Below, piece after piece: positions 1 to 6,801 of a DNA stretch of 64,000 bases (within the stretch, counting starts at the first letter, position 1; each line of letters opens with the position of its first letter). The notes under the pieces are model-generated. The model had not been told where the DNA came from. It saw nothing but the letters and a program-made list of their open reading frames with translations, and did not search any database. The DNA lies in assembly GCA_965222895.1 (NCBI GenBank), contig CBDCVB010000002.1, forward strand, positions 1,550,001 to 1,614,000, in the 5' to 3' direction. This DNA is from Bin87 sp965222895 (GTDB lineage Bacteria; Chloroflexota; Dehalococcoidia; Lucifugimonadales; UBA3495). A program made the translations under genes and the position numbers.

Positions 1-2
1 TG

Positions 3-677
3 GGCCTGGATTACGTCATCATCGACACGGAACATAACCCCCGCAGCCGCGGTGAGCTGGGCGATTACCTGGCGATGTTTGCCACCACCACCGTGGTGCC
101 CATTGTCAGGATACCGATACCCGATTCCCACTACGTAACGATGGCCATTGACGCCGGCGCGCAGGGAATCCTCGCTCCGTATTGCGAGACGGTAGACCAG
201 GTGCGCGAGGTGGTTAAAGCCGCCAAGTACCGTCCGCTCAAGGGCGCCGCCGCTGAGCAGGCGTTGGCCACCGGCGAGTTTCCCAGCTCTGCCAGCCGCG
301 AGTACCTGGAAGCCCGCAACCGGGACAACATCTGCATTATCGGCATCGAAAGCCAGGCCGCCGTGGACAACCTGGACGCCATTTTGGATGTGCCCGGCAT
401 CGACGCAATCTTCGTCGGCCCCAACGACATGAGCATCTCCCTGGGTGTTCCTGACGACTACGCTCAGGAGGTCTACAAAACCACCGTCAAGGGCATCATC
501 GACCAGTGCGAGGCCAGCGGCTTGCCGACGTTGGTGCACCATCAGACGCCGGAACTGTCCGAATACTGGATTCAGCAGGGCGCGCGCTTCGTACTGCACG
601 GCACCGACCGGCGCGCCATGGCGGAGGGCCTCCGCACCGAGTTCAGCCGCCTCCGCGACAAGGCTGCCAGTCTTTAG
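3..677 (+). CDS. HpcH/HpaI-family aldolase (5' end cut off by window)
   Basis: Class II pyruvate aldolase family (4-hydroxy-2-oxoheptanedioate or 2-dehydro-3-deoxyglucarate aldolase type), a cytoplasmic metal-dependent enzyme that splits 2-keto-3-deoxy acids to pyruvate and an aldehyde. The frame is open from base 3, and residues VIIDTEHNPR before the first ATG (75) match the family's conserved IDxEH strand, so the true start lies upstream of the window. Further family marks are GAQGILAPYCETVDQ and GPNDMSISLG near the metal-binding end. The exact substrate cannot be read from sequence. It ends at TAG 675-677. Confidence 0.9.
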   Translation, partial: GLDYVIIDTEHNPRSRGELGDYLAMFATTTVVPIVRIPIPDSHYVTMAIDAGAQGILAPYCETVDQVREVVKAAKYRPLKGAAAEQALATGEFPSSASREYLEARNRDNICIIGIESQAAVDNLDAILDVPGIDAIFVGPNDMSISLGVPDDYAQEVYKTTVKGIIDQCEASGLPTLVHHQTPELSEYWIQQGARFVLHGTDRRAMAEGLRTEFSRLRDKAASL

Positions 678-749
678 CCTGTTCCCGGTAGGGGCCAATG
701 AGCCGGCGCAGATCATTGCGTCGGCTTTCTGGTCTGGCCGGTTGACGGT

Positions 750-1034
750 TTAGTTTCGAGATTGCCCTTCCCAGCGTTCGCGCAACGAGGCGATGTACAC
801 GCGCTCGTAGTCTCCGTGGTGGGCGTTGCCCGGATCTTCGGCGAGCCGTTCTGCCCACATATACTCTACGTCGCCCCAGATGATGGGGAACTTGGGACGG
901 TCGAAGAAGGCGGCCACGGCGTCAAAGGGCGTGGCTTCTGCCACGTAACCCAGCATCTGGAAATTATCGTACAGGTTGCCCTGCTCCGATACGAACCGGC
1001 CTTTCATCGCCGCCATCACCAGAAAATTGGGCAT
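750..1034 (-). CDS. small conserved-looking hypothetical protein, 94 aa
   Basis: Family not recognised. A 94-residue acidic, aromatic-rich soluble protein with no signal peptide, membrane segment or cysteine motif. The C-terminal half (PIIWGDVEYMWAERLAEDP, then YERVYIASLRERW) has protein-like composition with amphipathic helices. An overlapping plus-strand frame looks like a shadow. It lies 89 bp downstream of the thiolase stop on the same strand, so co-transcription is possible. The Shine-Dalgarno sequence is weak and a second in-frame ATG follows at residue 10, so the start is uncertain. Confidence 0.55.
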   Translation of the reverse strand: MPNFLVMAAMKGRFVSEQGNLYDNFQMLGYVAEATPFDAVAAFFDRPKFPIIWGDVEYMWAERLAEDPGNAHHGDYERVYIASLRERWEGQSRN

Positions 1035-1046
1035 AGGCCCTATCTC

Positions 1047-1110
1047 AACCTGTCATTGCGCACGTAACGCGGCAATCTCGTTCCCCTCGTTCCTCTCATT
1101 ACCATGACAT
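1047..1110. repeat. partial copy of the TGTCATTGCG palindromic repeat
   Basis: The stretch begins TGTCATTGCGCACGTAACG and continues to a GGCAATCTCG block. Both blocks also occur in the longer copies at 2847-3015 and 21086-21256. Only about one arm is present, so this looks like a decayed fragment of the same dispersed element. It lies between the 94-aa gene and the thiolase gene. Confidence 0.6.
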
Positions 1111-1123
1111 CACGCCCCGCCGG

Positions 1124-2284
1124 CTACCTGGTCAGTATGTGAACCGTGGTAACGTCGCCGGCGCCGGAGCACTGCGCTACTCCCACCCGTGCATTTTCCA
1201 CCTGACGCGGGCCAGCCTCGCCGCGCAGTTGCATCACCGTCTCGTGAACCATGCGGATGCCGGTGGCTCCGAAGGGGTGCCCCATCGCCAGCAGACCCCC
1301 GTCAGTGTTCACCGGAATGTCGCCGGTGAGCGCCGTCCGGCCCGCCACCGTTGCCTGCCACGCCTCGCCGTAGGGCACGAGGTGCAGTGCTTCAATCTGC
1401 TGCAACTCACCGATGGTGGCTGCGTCGTGAACCTGTACTAGGTCAACGTCCTCCGGCCCAATGCCCGCCATTTCGTAGGCTTGCAGCGCCGCCGGTTCGG
1501 TTCGGTAGGGGCTGAACGCCGAATGGTCGCTGCCCCGTCCATTGTAGGAGCCGGAGGTCAAAGCAGCGGCGGCAATGCGGATGGCGCGGTTGCGGTCGAT
1601 GCCGTAAGCATCCAGCGCATCGGCGGCGCACAGCACCGCCGCCGCCCCGCCCTCGCTGGTCGGACAGCACTGGTACAGGGTCAGCGGGTCGGCAATCAGG
1701 CGTGAGCTGAGCACGTCCTCAACCGAGTAGGTTTCCTTGCGGTGGGCGTAGGGGTTCAGCGAGGCGTTCTGCCTGGCCTTTACCGTTACCTGAGCCAGCG
1801 CGGATGAGGGCGCGCCGGTTTCCTCCATGTACCGCGTCATACGCAGGGCGTACCCCGCCATCATGTGGTCGCCGCCCACGTAGCGTGCCGGGCTGTCGTC
1901 GGCGGTAACGGTTACCGGCCCGCCCGGAACCTTCTCCGCTCCAAACGCCAGCGCCATGTCGAACACACCCGAGGTGATGCCCCAATACGCCTGCCAGAAC
2001 GCCGTGGAGCCGCTGGAGCAGGCGTTTTCCACGTTGATGATGGGCACGCCGGTTAGGCCCAGCTGCGCCAGTGTCGTTTCTCCGACCGACATTCCCTGGT
2101 AGTAAACGTGGCCGAAGTAGGCAATCGGAATGGCGCGCCAGGGCACACCGGCGTCCTGGAGCGCATCCACCACCGCATCGCGCGCCAGGTCGGATAGGGT
2201 CTGCTGCGGAAACCGGCCAAAGGGATGCAGGCCGACACCCACCACCATAACTTCCCGACCAGGCCGAAACTGCGCCATACTCAT
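1124..2284 (-). CDS. thiolase-family acyl-CoA acetyltransferase (SCP2-thiolase type)
   Basis: A 386-residue thiolase-fold enzyme, expected to act on acyl-CoA or 3-ketoacyl-CoA in lipid or steroid-like side-chain metabolism. The nucleophile cysteine is in ENACSSGS (about residue 90). QVHDAATIGELQ near residue 290 corresponds to the catalytic His segment, and GGLLAMGHPFGATG is the usual C-terminal signature. The start ATG at 2284 has a GGAGG Shine-Dalgarno. The upstream gene on the same strand (2346-2753) encodes a DUF35 zinc-ribbon protein, the standard partner that forms a complex with such thiolases. Substrate specificity is not readable. Confidence 0.92.
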   Translation of the reverse strand: MSMAQFRPGREVMVVGVGLHPFGRFPQQTLSDLARDAVVDALQDAGVPWRAIPIAYFGHVYYQGMSVGETTLAQLGLTGVPIINVENACSSGSTAFWQAYWGITSGVFDMALAFGAEKVPGGPVTVTADDSPARYVGGDHMMAGYALRMTRYMEETGAPSSALAQVTVKARQNASLNPYAHRKETYSVEDVLSSRLIADPLTLYQCCPTSEGGAAAVLCAADALDAYGIDRNRAIRIAAAALTSGSYNGRGSDHSAFSPYRTEPAALQAYEMAGIGPEDVDLVQVHDAATIGELQQIEALHLVPYGEAWQATVAGRTALTGDIPVNTDGGLLAMGHPFGATGIRMVHETVMQLRGEAGPRQVENARVGVAQCSGAGDVTTVHILTR

Positions 2285-2311
2285 CGTCCTCCATCAAACC
2301 CGCAATCGTTC

Positions 2312-2347
2312 AAAATCCTGTCCATCCTGTATATCAATGCAAAAATT
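2312..2347. repeat. ATCCTGTCC-type short repeat
   Basis: AAAATCCTGTCCATCCTGT followed by ATATCAATGCAAAAATT lies between the thiolase and DUF35 genes. The same 9-mer (ATCCTGTCC, with TTC variants) recurs at 6755-6794, 63514-63555, 63599-63649 and at the window end, always between genes. Confidence 0.7.
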
Positions 2348-2753
2348 ATGCCGGCCGCCATTTATAAACCACCCGTTCCGATTCTTCGACTCCGCCCATT
2401 GAGACCGTTTCCAGCGCCAGGGTTACCGGCATCCCCACGGCCAACGCATCGTGATCGCACCTGATGACTTCGGCCAGCACGTGGGGGCCTTCCGGCAACT
2501 CGACCTCACCCAGCACATACGGTACCGGGCCGGGCCAACCCGCTGGCGGCACTCGCACAATGGTGTAGCTGAACAGCACGCCGGCGGCGGCCAGCTCGAT
2601 GCCCTCCAACTGCGGCGATGTGCAAGCCTGGCAGCAGGTGGCCGGCCCAAATACCGACACGCCGCACTGGTTGCAACGCATCCCCAGCAGCACCCCGCTC
2701 CGGCCATCATCATCGGTCAGTCGCAGGCATCGCTCGTCAACGGATACAGGCAT
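2346..2753 (-). CDS. DUF35 OB-fold zinc-ribbon protein, thiolase partner
   Basis: A 135-residue protein with an N-terminal rubredoxin-like zinc ribbon (MRCNQCG, then CCQAC about 12 residues on) followed by an OB fold (GVLFSYTIVRVPPAGWPG). This architecture is the DUF35 family, which binds acyl-CoA and associates with SCP2-type thiolases. The gene sits 61 bp upstream of such a thiolase on the same strand. The reading frame is open upstream to 2999, but that extension is translated from a palindromic repeat. ATG at 2753, giving MPVSVDERC, is therefore preferred. Confidence 0.88.
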   Translation of the reverse strand: MPVSVDERCLRLTDDDGRSGVLLGMRCNQCGVSVFGPATCCQACTSPQLEGIELAAAGVLFSYTIVRVPPAGWPGPVPYVLGEVELPEGPHVLAEVIRCDHDALAVGMPVTLALETVSMGGVEESERVVYKWRPA

Positions 2754-2846
2754 AAACGCTCTCCGGCGCCGACGCATCGGCAACGGCGGGAATGAACTGC
2801 AAGCAGTGTAAGACGCCCCCAAATTGGTGTCAATTGACTGTACGTC

Positions 2847-3015
2847 CTCATGCGTACCCACTCTGTCATTGCGAGCGTAGCGTGGCAATCTCGTCGCCGT
2901 AGCAACGTCGGTCAGCCGACGTGTGTTCAGCCTCATCGAGATTGCCATGTCCCTCGACGAGCTCGGGATGAGCGGGCGCTCCTCGCAATGACGGATCAAA
3001 GTGCGTACGCGTGAC
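2847..3015. repeat. palindromic dispersed repeat, degenerate copy
   Basis: An imperfect inverted repeat. The left arm runs from CTCATGCGTACCCACT into TGTCATTGCGAG, and the right arm is CTCGCAATGACGG followed by GTGCGTACGCGTGA. An inner GGCAATCTCGTCGCC and CATCGAGATTGCC pair also faces inward. It shares arms and centre with the copy at 21086-21256. No flanking direct repeat is visible here. It occupies most of the 351-bp gap between the divergent DUF35 and acyl-CoA ligase genes; I see no further gene in that gap. Confidence 0.8.
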
Positions 3016-3104
3016 TGGTGGCGTGGCTTGACCTCCCTTTGACCAGCGTGGTAGCGTGATTCCAGTAGCCAAACCCGATTTACCCACTGGATTGAGTTGT
3101 TGGT

Positions 3105-4736
3105 ATGGTCAACGTTTTAGGCTTGGATCCGAAGCCCGGTCGCGCGTCCTGGGAGAAATCGCTGGGTGAATTTCTGGAAATCGTCACCAGCGCCAACCCG
3201 CAGAAAGTGTTCGTCGAGATTGATGGCCAGCACATCACTTACGGGCAGTTTATGGGTCGGTGCCGCGCGGCGGCCACCATGTTCCAGCGTATGGGAATCG
3301 GCCACGGGGATCGGGTCTGCATCTTCCTGCCCAACGTCCCCGAAGTGCTGTACACCTGGTTCGGCCTGGCGCTCATCGGCGGCATCACCGTAACCATTAA
3401 CACCGCTTACCGGCGCGACGAAATGGCCTACATCCTCAACAACGCCGAAGCGTCGGCGCTGGTCGCTCATGACAGCCTGATGGACGTGGCCACGGCGGCC
3501 GTGGACAACGCCCCCGGTGTGCGGCATCGGCTGGTGGTGGGCGGCGAATCCACCCCCGACGGCTGGCAGTCCTACGCCAAACTGCTGAACGACGCGCCCG
3601 AGCTCACCGATTTGCCCGACGTATCGCCCACCGACATTTCGATGTTGCAGTACACATCGGGCACGACCGGCAACCCCAAAGGAGTAATGGTTACGCACCA
3701 GATGTATGTGTCGGCCGGCCAGGGGTTCGCCCAGTGGACGCAGGCCACCTCAGATGACCGTTTCTTTACCTGCCTGCCCTATTTCCACGCCAACGCCCAG
3801 TACTACAGCACCATGGGAACACTGGCATCGGGCGCAACTCTGGTGGTGCAGGATCGGTTCAGCGCATCCCGTTTCTGGCAGCAGGTGCGCGATGCCCGGG
3901 CCTCCGTGGTCAATTTCATCGGCATGATGATGCCCGTGCTGTCCAAAAACGACCCATCCCCGGATGACGCCGATAACCCGGTGCGCCTGTTCTACGGCTC
4001 GCCGGCGTTCTCGCCGGAGTTTCTGTCCGACTTTGAGCAGCGGTTCGGAACCGACATCATCGTCGGCTTCGGAATGACCGAAACCTGCTACGGAACTATC
4101 GAGAGCATCCGCGGGGAACGGCGCCCCAATTCATCCGGATTGCCGCGCCAGCACCCAGACCCGCGCTTCAGCAACACCGTGCGCATCGTTGACGATGACG
4201 GCTTGCCCGTGCCCAACGGACAGCCCGGCGAGATTACCATTCTCAATCCGGCCACCATGCCCGGCTACTGGCGCAACGAGGAACAGACGGCGCTGTCGCT
4301 GCGGGACGGCTGGTTGTTCACTGGCGACCTCGGCTGGCTGGACGACGACAACTATCTCTACTTCGTTGACCGCAAGAAGGACGTCATCCGCCGGCGGGGA
4401 GAGAACATCTCATCCCAGGAAGTCGAGGATGTTATCAAACGGCACGAGCGGGTGCTGGACTGCGCCATCATCGCCGTGCCGTCGGAGCTGGGCGAAGACG
4501 AGGTGAAAGCCTACATCACCCCTCGACCGGGCGAGTCCGTGGAGCCGGCAGAGGTCATTTACTGGTGCGCCGAACACCTGGCCTACTTCAAGGTGCCCAG
4601 GTACATTGAGGTGCGCGACGAGTTGCCCCGCACGCCCAGCCTGAGGGTTCGCAAAGATGTATTGCGCCAGGAGCGGGAAGACCTGATCACGGGCAGTTTC
4701 GATCGAGAGGCCGCCGGTATCCAAATCCGCCGCTGA
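3105..4736 (+). CDS. class I adenylate-forming acyl-CoA ligase
   Basis: A 543-residue AMP-binding enzyme that activates a carboxylic acid with ATP and transfers it to CoA. The P-loop motif YTSGTTGNPKGVMVTH is near residue 185. The A5 motif is GFGMTETCYGT, and the hinge motifs are FTGDLGWLDDDNYLYFVDR and KDVIRRRGENISSQEVED. The C-terminal A10 motif reads LPRTPSLRVRKDVLR. The position normally held by the catalytic lysine (TPTGKVxK) is arginine, which could lower adenylation or shift function. It is transcribed away from the thiolase/DUF35 pair, and glnB follows 28 bp downstream. The carboxylate substrate is unknown. Confidence 0.92.
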   Translation: MVNVLGLDPKPGRASWEKSLGEFLEIVTSANPQKVFVEIDGQHITYGQFMGRCRAAATMFQRMGIGHGDRVCIFLPNVPEVLYTWFGLALIGGITVTINTAYRRDEMAYILNNAEASALVAHDSLMDVATAAVDNAPGVRHRLVVGGESTPDGWQSYAKLLNDAPELTDLPDVSPTDISMLQYTSGTTGNPKGVMVTHQMYVSAGQGFAQWTQATSDDRFFTCLPYFHANAQYYSTMGTLASGATLVVQDRFSASRFWQQVRDARASVVNFIGMMMPVLSKNDPSPDDADNPVRLFYGSPAFSPEFLSDFEQRFGTDIIVGFGMTETCYGTIESIRGERRPNSSGLPRQHPDPRFSNTVRIVDDDGLPVPNGQPGEITILNPATMPGYWRNEEQTALSLRDGWLFTGDLGWLDDDNYLYFVDRKKDVIRRRGENISSQEVEDVIKRHERVLDCAIIAVPSELGEDEVKAYITPRPGESVEPAEVIYWCAEHLAYFKVPRYIEVRDELPRTPSLRVRKDVLRQEREDLITGSFDREAAGIQIRR

Positions 4737-4764
4737 TTCCGTGGGGTGAAAGGAACCTGTCCAG

Positions 4765-5109
4765 ATGAACAAAATCGAAGCTATTTTCCGACCCGAACGT
4801 CTCAACAACATAAAGGACGCCCTGAGGGAAGCCGGAATCGTGGGCCTGACCGTAACCCAGGTGACCGGCCGCGGTGCCCAGGGCGGCGTTCAGGTAACTA
4901 CCTCCCGCGGCTTGGGCACCGTCCACATCGATATGCTCCCCAAAGTTAAGCTGGAAGTGGTCGTCAACGACCCTGATACCGACCGGGCCGTCGATATTAT
5001 TCGCACCAACGCCATCACCGGCAACCCCGGCGATGGCAAAATCTTCATCTATCCAGTAAACGATGCCATTCGCATCCGAACCGGCGAGCACGGCCCGGAC
5101 GCGGTTTAG
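4765..5109 (+). CDS. glnB: PII nitrogen-regulatory protein with atypical T-loop
   Basis: A 114-residue trimeric PII signal protein that senses 2-oxoglutarate and ATP/ADP and controls partner proteins. Family marks are the N-terminal KIEAIFRPERL, LPKVKLEVVV after the T-loop, and GDGKIFIYPV plus RIRTGE at the C-terminus. The T-loop (about residues 37-58) is two residues longer than in E. coli GlnB and contains no tyrosine, so uridylylation as in enteric bacteria is not possible. No amtB or glnA adjoins it. AAGGA precedes the ATG. The partner is unknown. Confidence 0.9.
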   Translation: MNKIEAIFRPERLNNIKDALREAGIVGLTVTQVTGRGAQGGVQVTTSRGLGTVHIDMLPKVKLEVVVNDPDTDRAVDIIRTNAITGNPGDGKIFIYPVNDAIRIRTGEHGPDAV

Positions 5110-5159
5110 TCTCCCGGCCAGCAATTCCATCCTGACCCACCGACGCCGGAGACGAGACG

Positions 5160-5642
5160 ATGACTGAACCGCGCCACTGGCTGTTCAAGTCCGAACCTTC
5201 TTCGTATTCATTCGACGACCTCGAATCTGAAGAAAACCAGACCGCTGAATGGGACGGCGTCCGCAACTATCAGGCGCGTAACTTCATGCGCGACGATATG
5301 AAAATTGGCGACTACGTACTGTTCTACCACAGCAACGCCAAGCCGCCGGGGGTGGTGGGCACCGCCCGCATCGTGCGCGAAGGCTACCCGGATGTCACCG
5401 CATGGGATTCCGCCTCACGTTATCACGATCCCAAGTCTGACCCGGCCAACCCGACCTGGATGATGGTGGACATCAAAGCCGACCTGCGCCTGCCCCGCTT
5501 CGTCAGCCTGCAAGAATTGAAAGACAACCCGGCGCTGGCCGATATGATGGTAACCAAACGAGGCCAACGGCTCTCCGTCCAACCGGTCACGTCGGAGGAA
5601 TGGGCCGAGGTTTTGGCCATGGCGGAGCGGGTGGAGCCGTAA
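5160..5642 (+). CDS. EVE-domain protein (PUA-like)
   Basis: A 160-residue single-domain protein of the EVE/THYN1-like family, a PUA-like fold that recognises modified bases in nucleic acids. Visible marks are HWLFKSEPSSYSFDDL at the N-terminus, WDGVRNYQARNFMRDDM, GDYVLFYHSN, and the mid-domain PTWMMVDIK. The length is typical. It follows glnB by 50 bp on the same strand and may be co-transcribed. The cellular target is not known; in other bacteria such proteins appear beside modification or restriction genes, but none is adjacent here. Confidence 0.9.
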   Translation: MTEPRHWLFKSEPSSYSFDDLESEENQTAEWDGVRNYQARNFMRDDMKIGDYVLFYHSNAKPPGVVGTARIVREGYPDVTAWDSASRYHDPKSDPANPTWMMVDIKADLRLPRFVSLQELKDNPALADMMVTKRGQRLSVQPVTSEEWAEVLAMAERVEP

Positions 5643-5774
5643 TGGCCGTGAGCGCCTGGTATCCTGTATTCGTAGTTCGTCGCATTATTCCGTGGCTTTC
5701 CAAGCGGATTTAGTGGTGTTCACAGCTACCTCCAGCTTCGATTGTGCGGTGAGTGATTGTTTGTCCACCAAACG

Positions 5775-5819
5775 TCAAAATGCCCGGCTGATGGAAATAT
5801 CCAGCAGCGCCGGCTTTCC
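5775..5819 (-). pseudogene. orphan 3' end of a ThDP decarboxylase gene
   Basis: The minus strand encodes GKPALLDISISRAF and a stop. This matches the C-terminus of the intact ThDP decarboxylase at 6802-8475 (GRPALLDITISGAL, stop), and 19 bases are identical (AATATCCAGCAGCGCCGGC on the plus strand). Just upstream in frame is a stop codon, so nothing more of the gene remains. The stub starts about 20 bp after the Uma2 stop codon, so the Uma2 gene sits between an intact gene and a second copy of that gene's end. Confidence 0.75.
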
Positions 5820-5840
5820 TCACACTGCCGCCGCCGTTTG

Positions 5841-6617
5841 CTAGATATTTCGCAGGCGCCTGATCTCTGCTTCCAGTCGGAGGCGCGCCTCGCGTTCGGC
5901 GTCCCGCTCCGCCTCAGCATCACGGCGGGCGGCTAAAGCATCACGGCGGGCGGCTTCCGAGATGGCCAGCGCTGCTTCTGCGGCTATGCGGTCCTCCGCT
6001 TCATCGTCGTGCGTCCTCAGGTAGCGCTGGGCCACCGGATCATACCACCGCAGCTGCCGATGCTCCCAGCACAGGTACAGATTCAGCGCCGGGCTGTATC
6101 CTCGGTACATAGCCTCGCCAACTGGGACCACCGGTATCGGCCGGTACTCTCCATAGACCAGACGGTCGCCAGCCAAGCGCGCCTCATAAAGCTCGGCTTC
6201 CGTAGGGTCAAACCGCCAGTATTCCGGCACGCCATACTCGGCGTAACCCGCGCGTTTCTCGGTTTCGTCCCGTTCGCTGGTGCTTTTAGACGCGATTTCC
6301 AGCACAAAGTCCGGCGGCTTCCCCCAATCCAGAATAGAGTAGCCGGCCTGGGCGACAATAGCCGCCCGGTCGATGTCAAATGCGATGAGCAAGTCGGGCT
6401 TCAGCAGGCCCTGCGGCTGGTTGTGGCGCCAGCCCACCGGAATTTCGCTGATGACGATGGTAGTAGCCAGGTTGCCGAGATGCCGGCGCAGGGCGGGCTG
6501 GTGGCCAGGGTCGTGGAGATACAAGGGGTTATTCATATCGTCCCTGGGCGGCAGTTCCGGGAATTTATTGACCGGGACCGGAGCCGCCGCATCGGGCGCG
6601 GTGGGTTTGGTAGTCAT
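5841..6617 (-). CDS. Uma2-family PD-(D/E)XK nuclease-like protein
   Basis: A 258-residue DUF820/Uma2 protein. The nuclease-like core has PDLLIAFDID (Asp), PDFVLEIASKS (Glu), then DETEKRAGYAEYGVPEYWR with the displaced lysine and the family's GVxEYW signature. The C-terminal 45 residues are Ala/Glu/Arg heptads, predicted coiled coil. ATG 6617 (MTTKPTAP) is preferred over the longer frame because both paralogues at 54130 and 55175 begin MTTKP. The DNA target and role of this family are not established. The gene is flanked by an intact and a residual copy of a ThDP decarboxylase 3' end. Confidence 0.9.
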   Translation of the reverse strand: MTTKPTAPDAAAPVPVNKFPELPPRDDMNNPLYLHDPGHQPALRRHLGNLATTIVISEIPVGWRHNQPQGLLKPDLLIAFDIDRAAIVAQAGYSILDWGKPPDFVLEIASKSTSERDETEKRAGYAEYGVPEYWRFDPTEAELYEARLAGDRLVYGEYRPIPVVPVGEAMYRGYSPALNLYLCWEHRQLRWYDPVAQRYLRTHDDEAEDRIAAEAALAISEAARRDALAARRDAEAERDAEREARLRLEAEIRRLRNI

Positions 6618-6754
6618 TGCAAGCCTCGTGTGACAGAACAACGATAGCGCGGGCAGTGACAATGTACGTCTTTGAGCGGCATCATCGCACCACTAGCGTA
6701 GCAGCGCCGCCCGCCCCTTCACCAACGCCCGCGGAATCCTAACCCTGACCGAAT

Positions 6755-6794
6755 CCAAAAATCCTGTTCATCCTGTTCATCAATGTAAAAAATC
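6755..6794. repeat. ATCCTGTTC-type short repeat
   Basis: CCAAAAATCCTGTTCATCC followed by TGTTCATCAATGTAAAAAATCG, directly after the stop codon of the ThDP decarboxylase (minus strand). It is the same short repeat family as at 2312 and 63514, with TTC in place of TCC. The remaining intergenic stretch up to the Uma2 start holds no gene that I can see. Confidence 0.65.
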
Positions 6795-6801
6795 GTACTC
6801 C

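Noticed and set aside
2754..2999. N-terminal extension of the DUF35 protein
   Set aside because: The extra 82 residues are translated from the palindromic repeat and match the usual nonsense translation of such repeats (RHCEER..., RYARND). The DUF35 fold begins at 2753.
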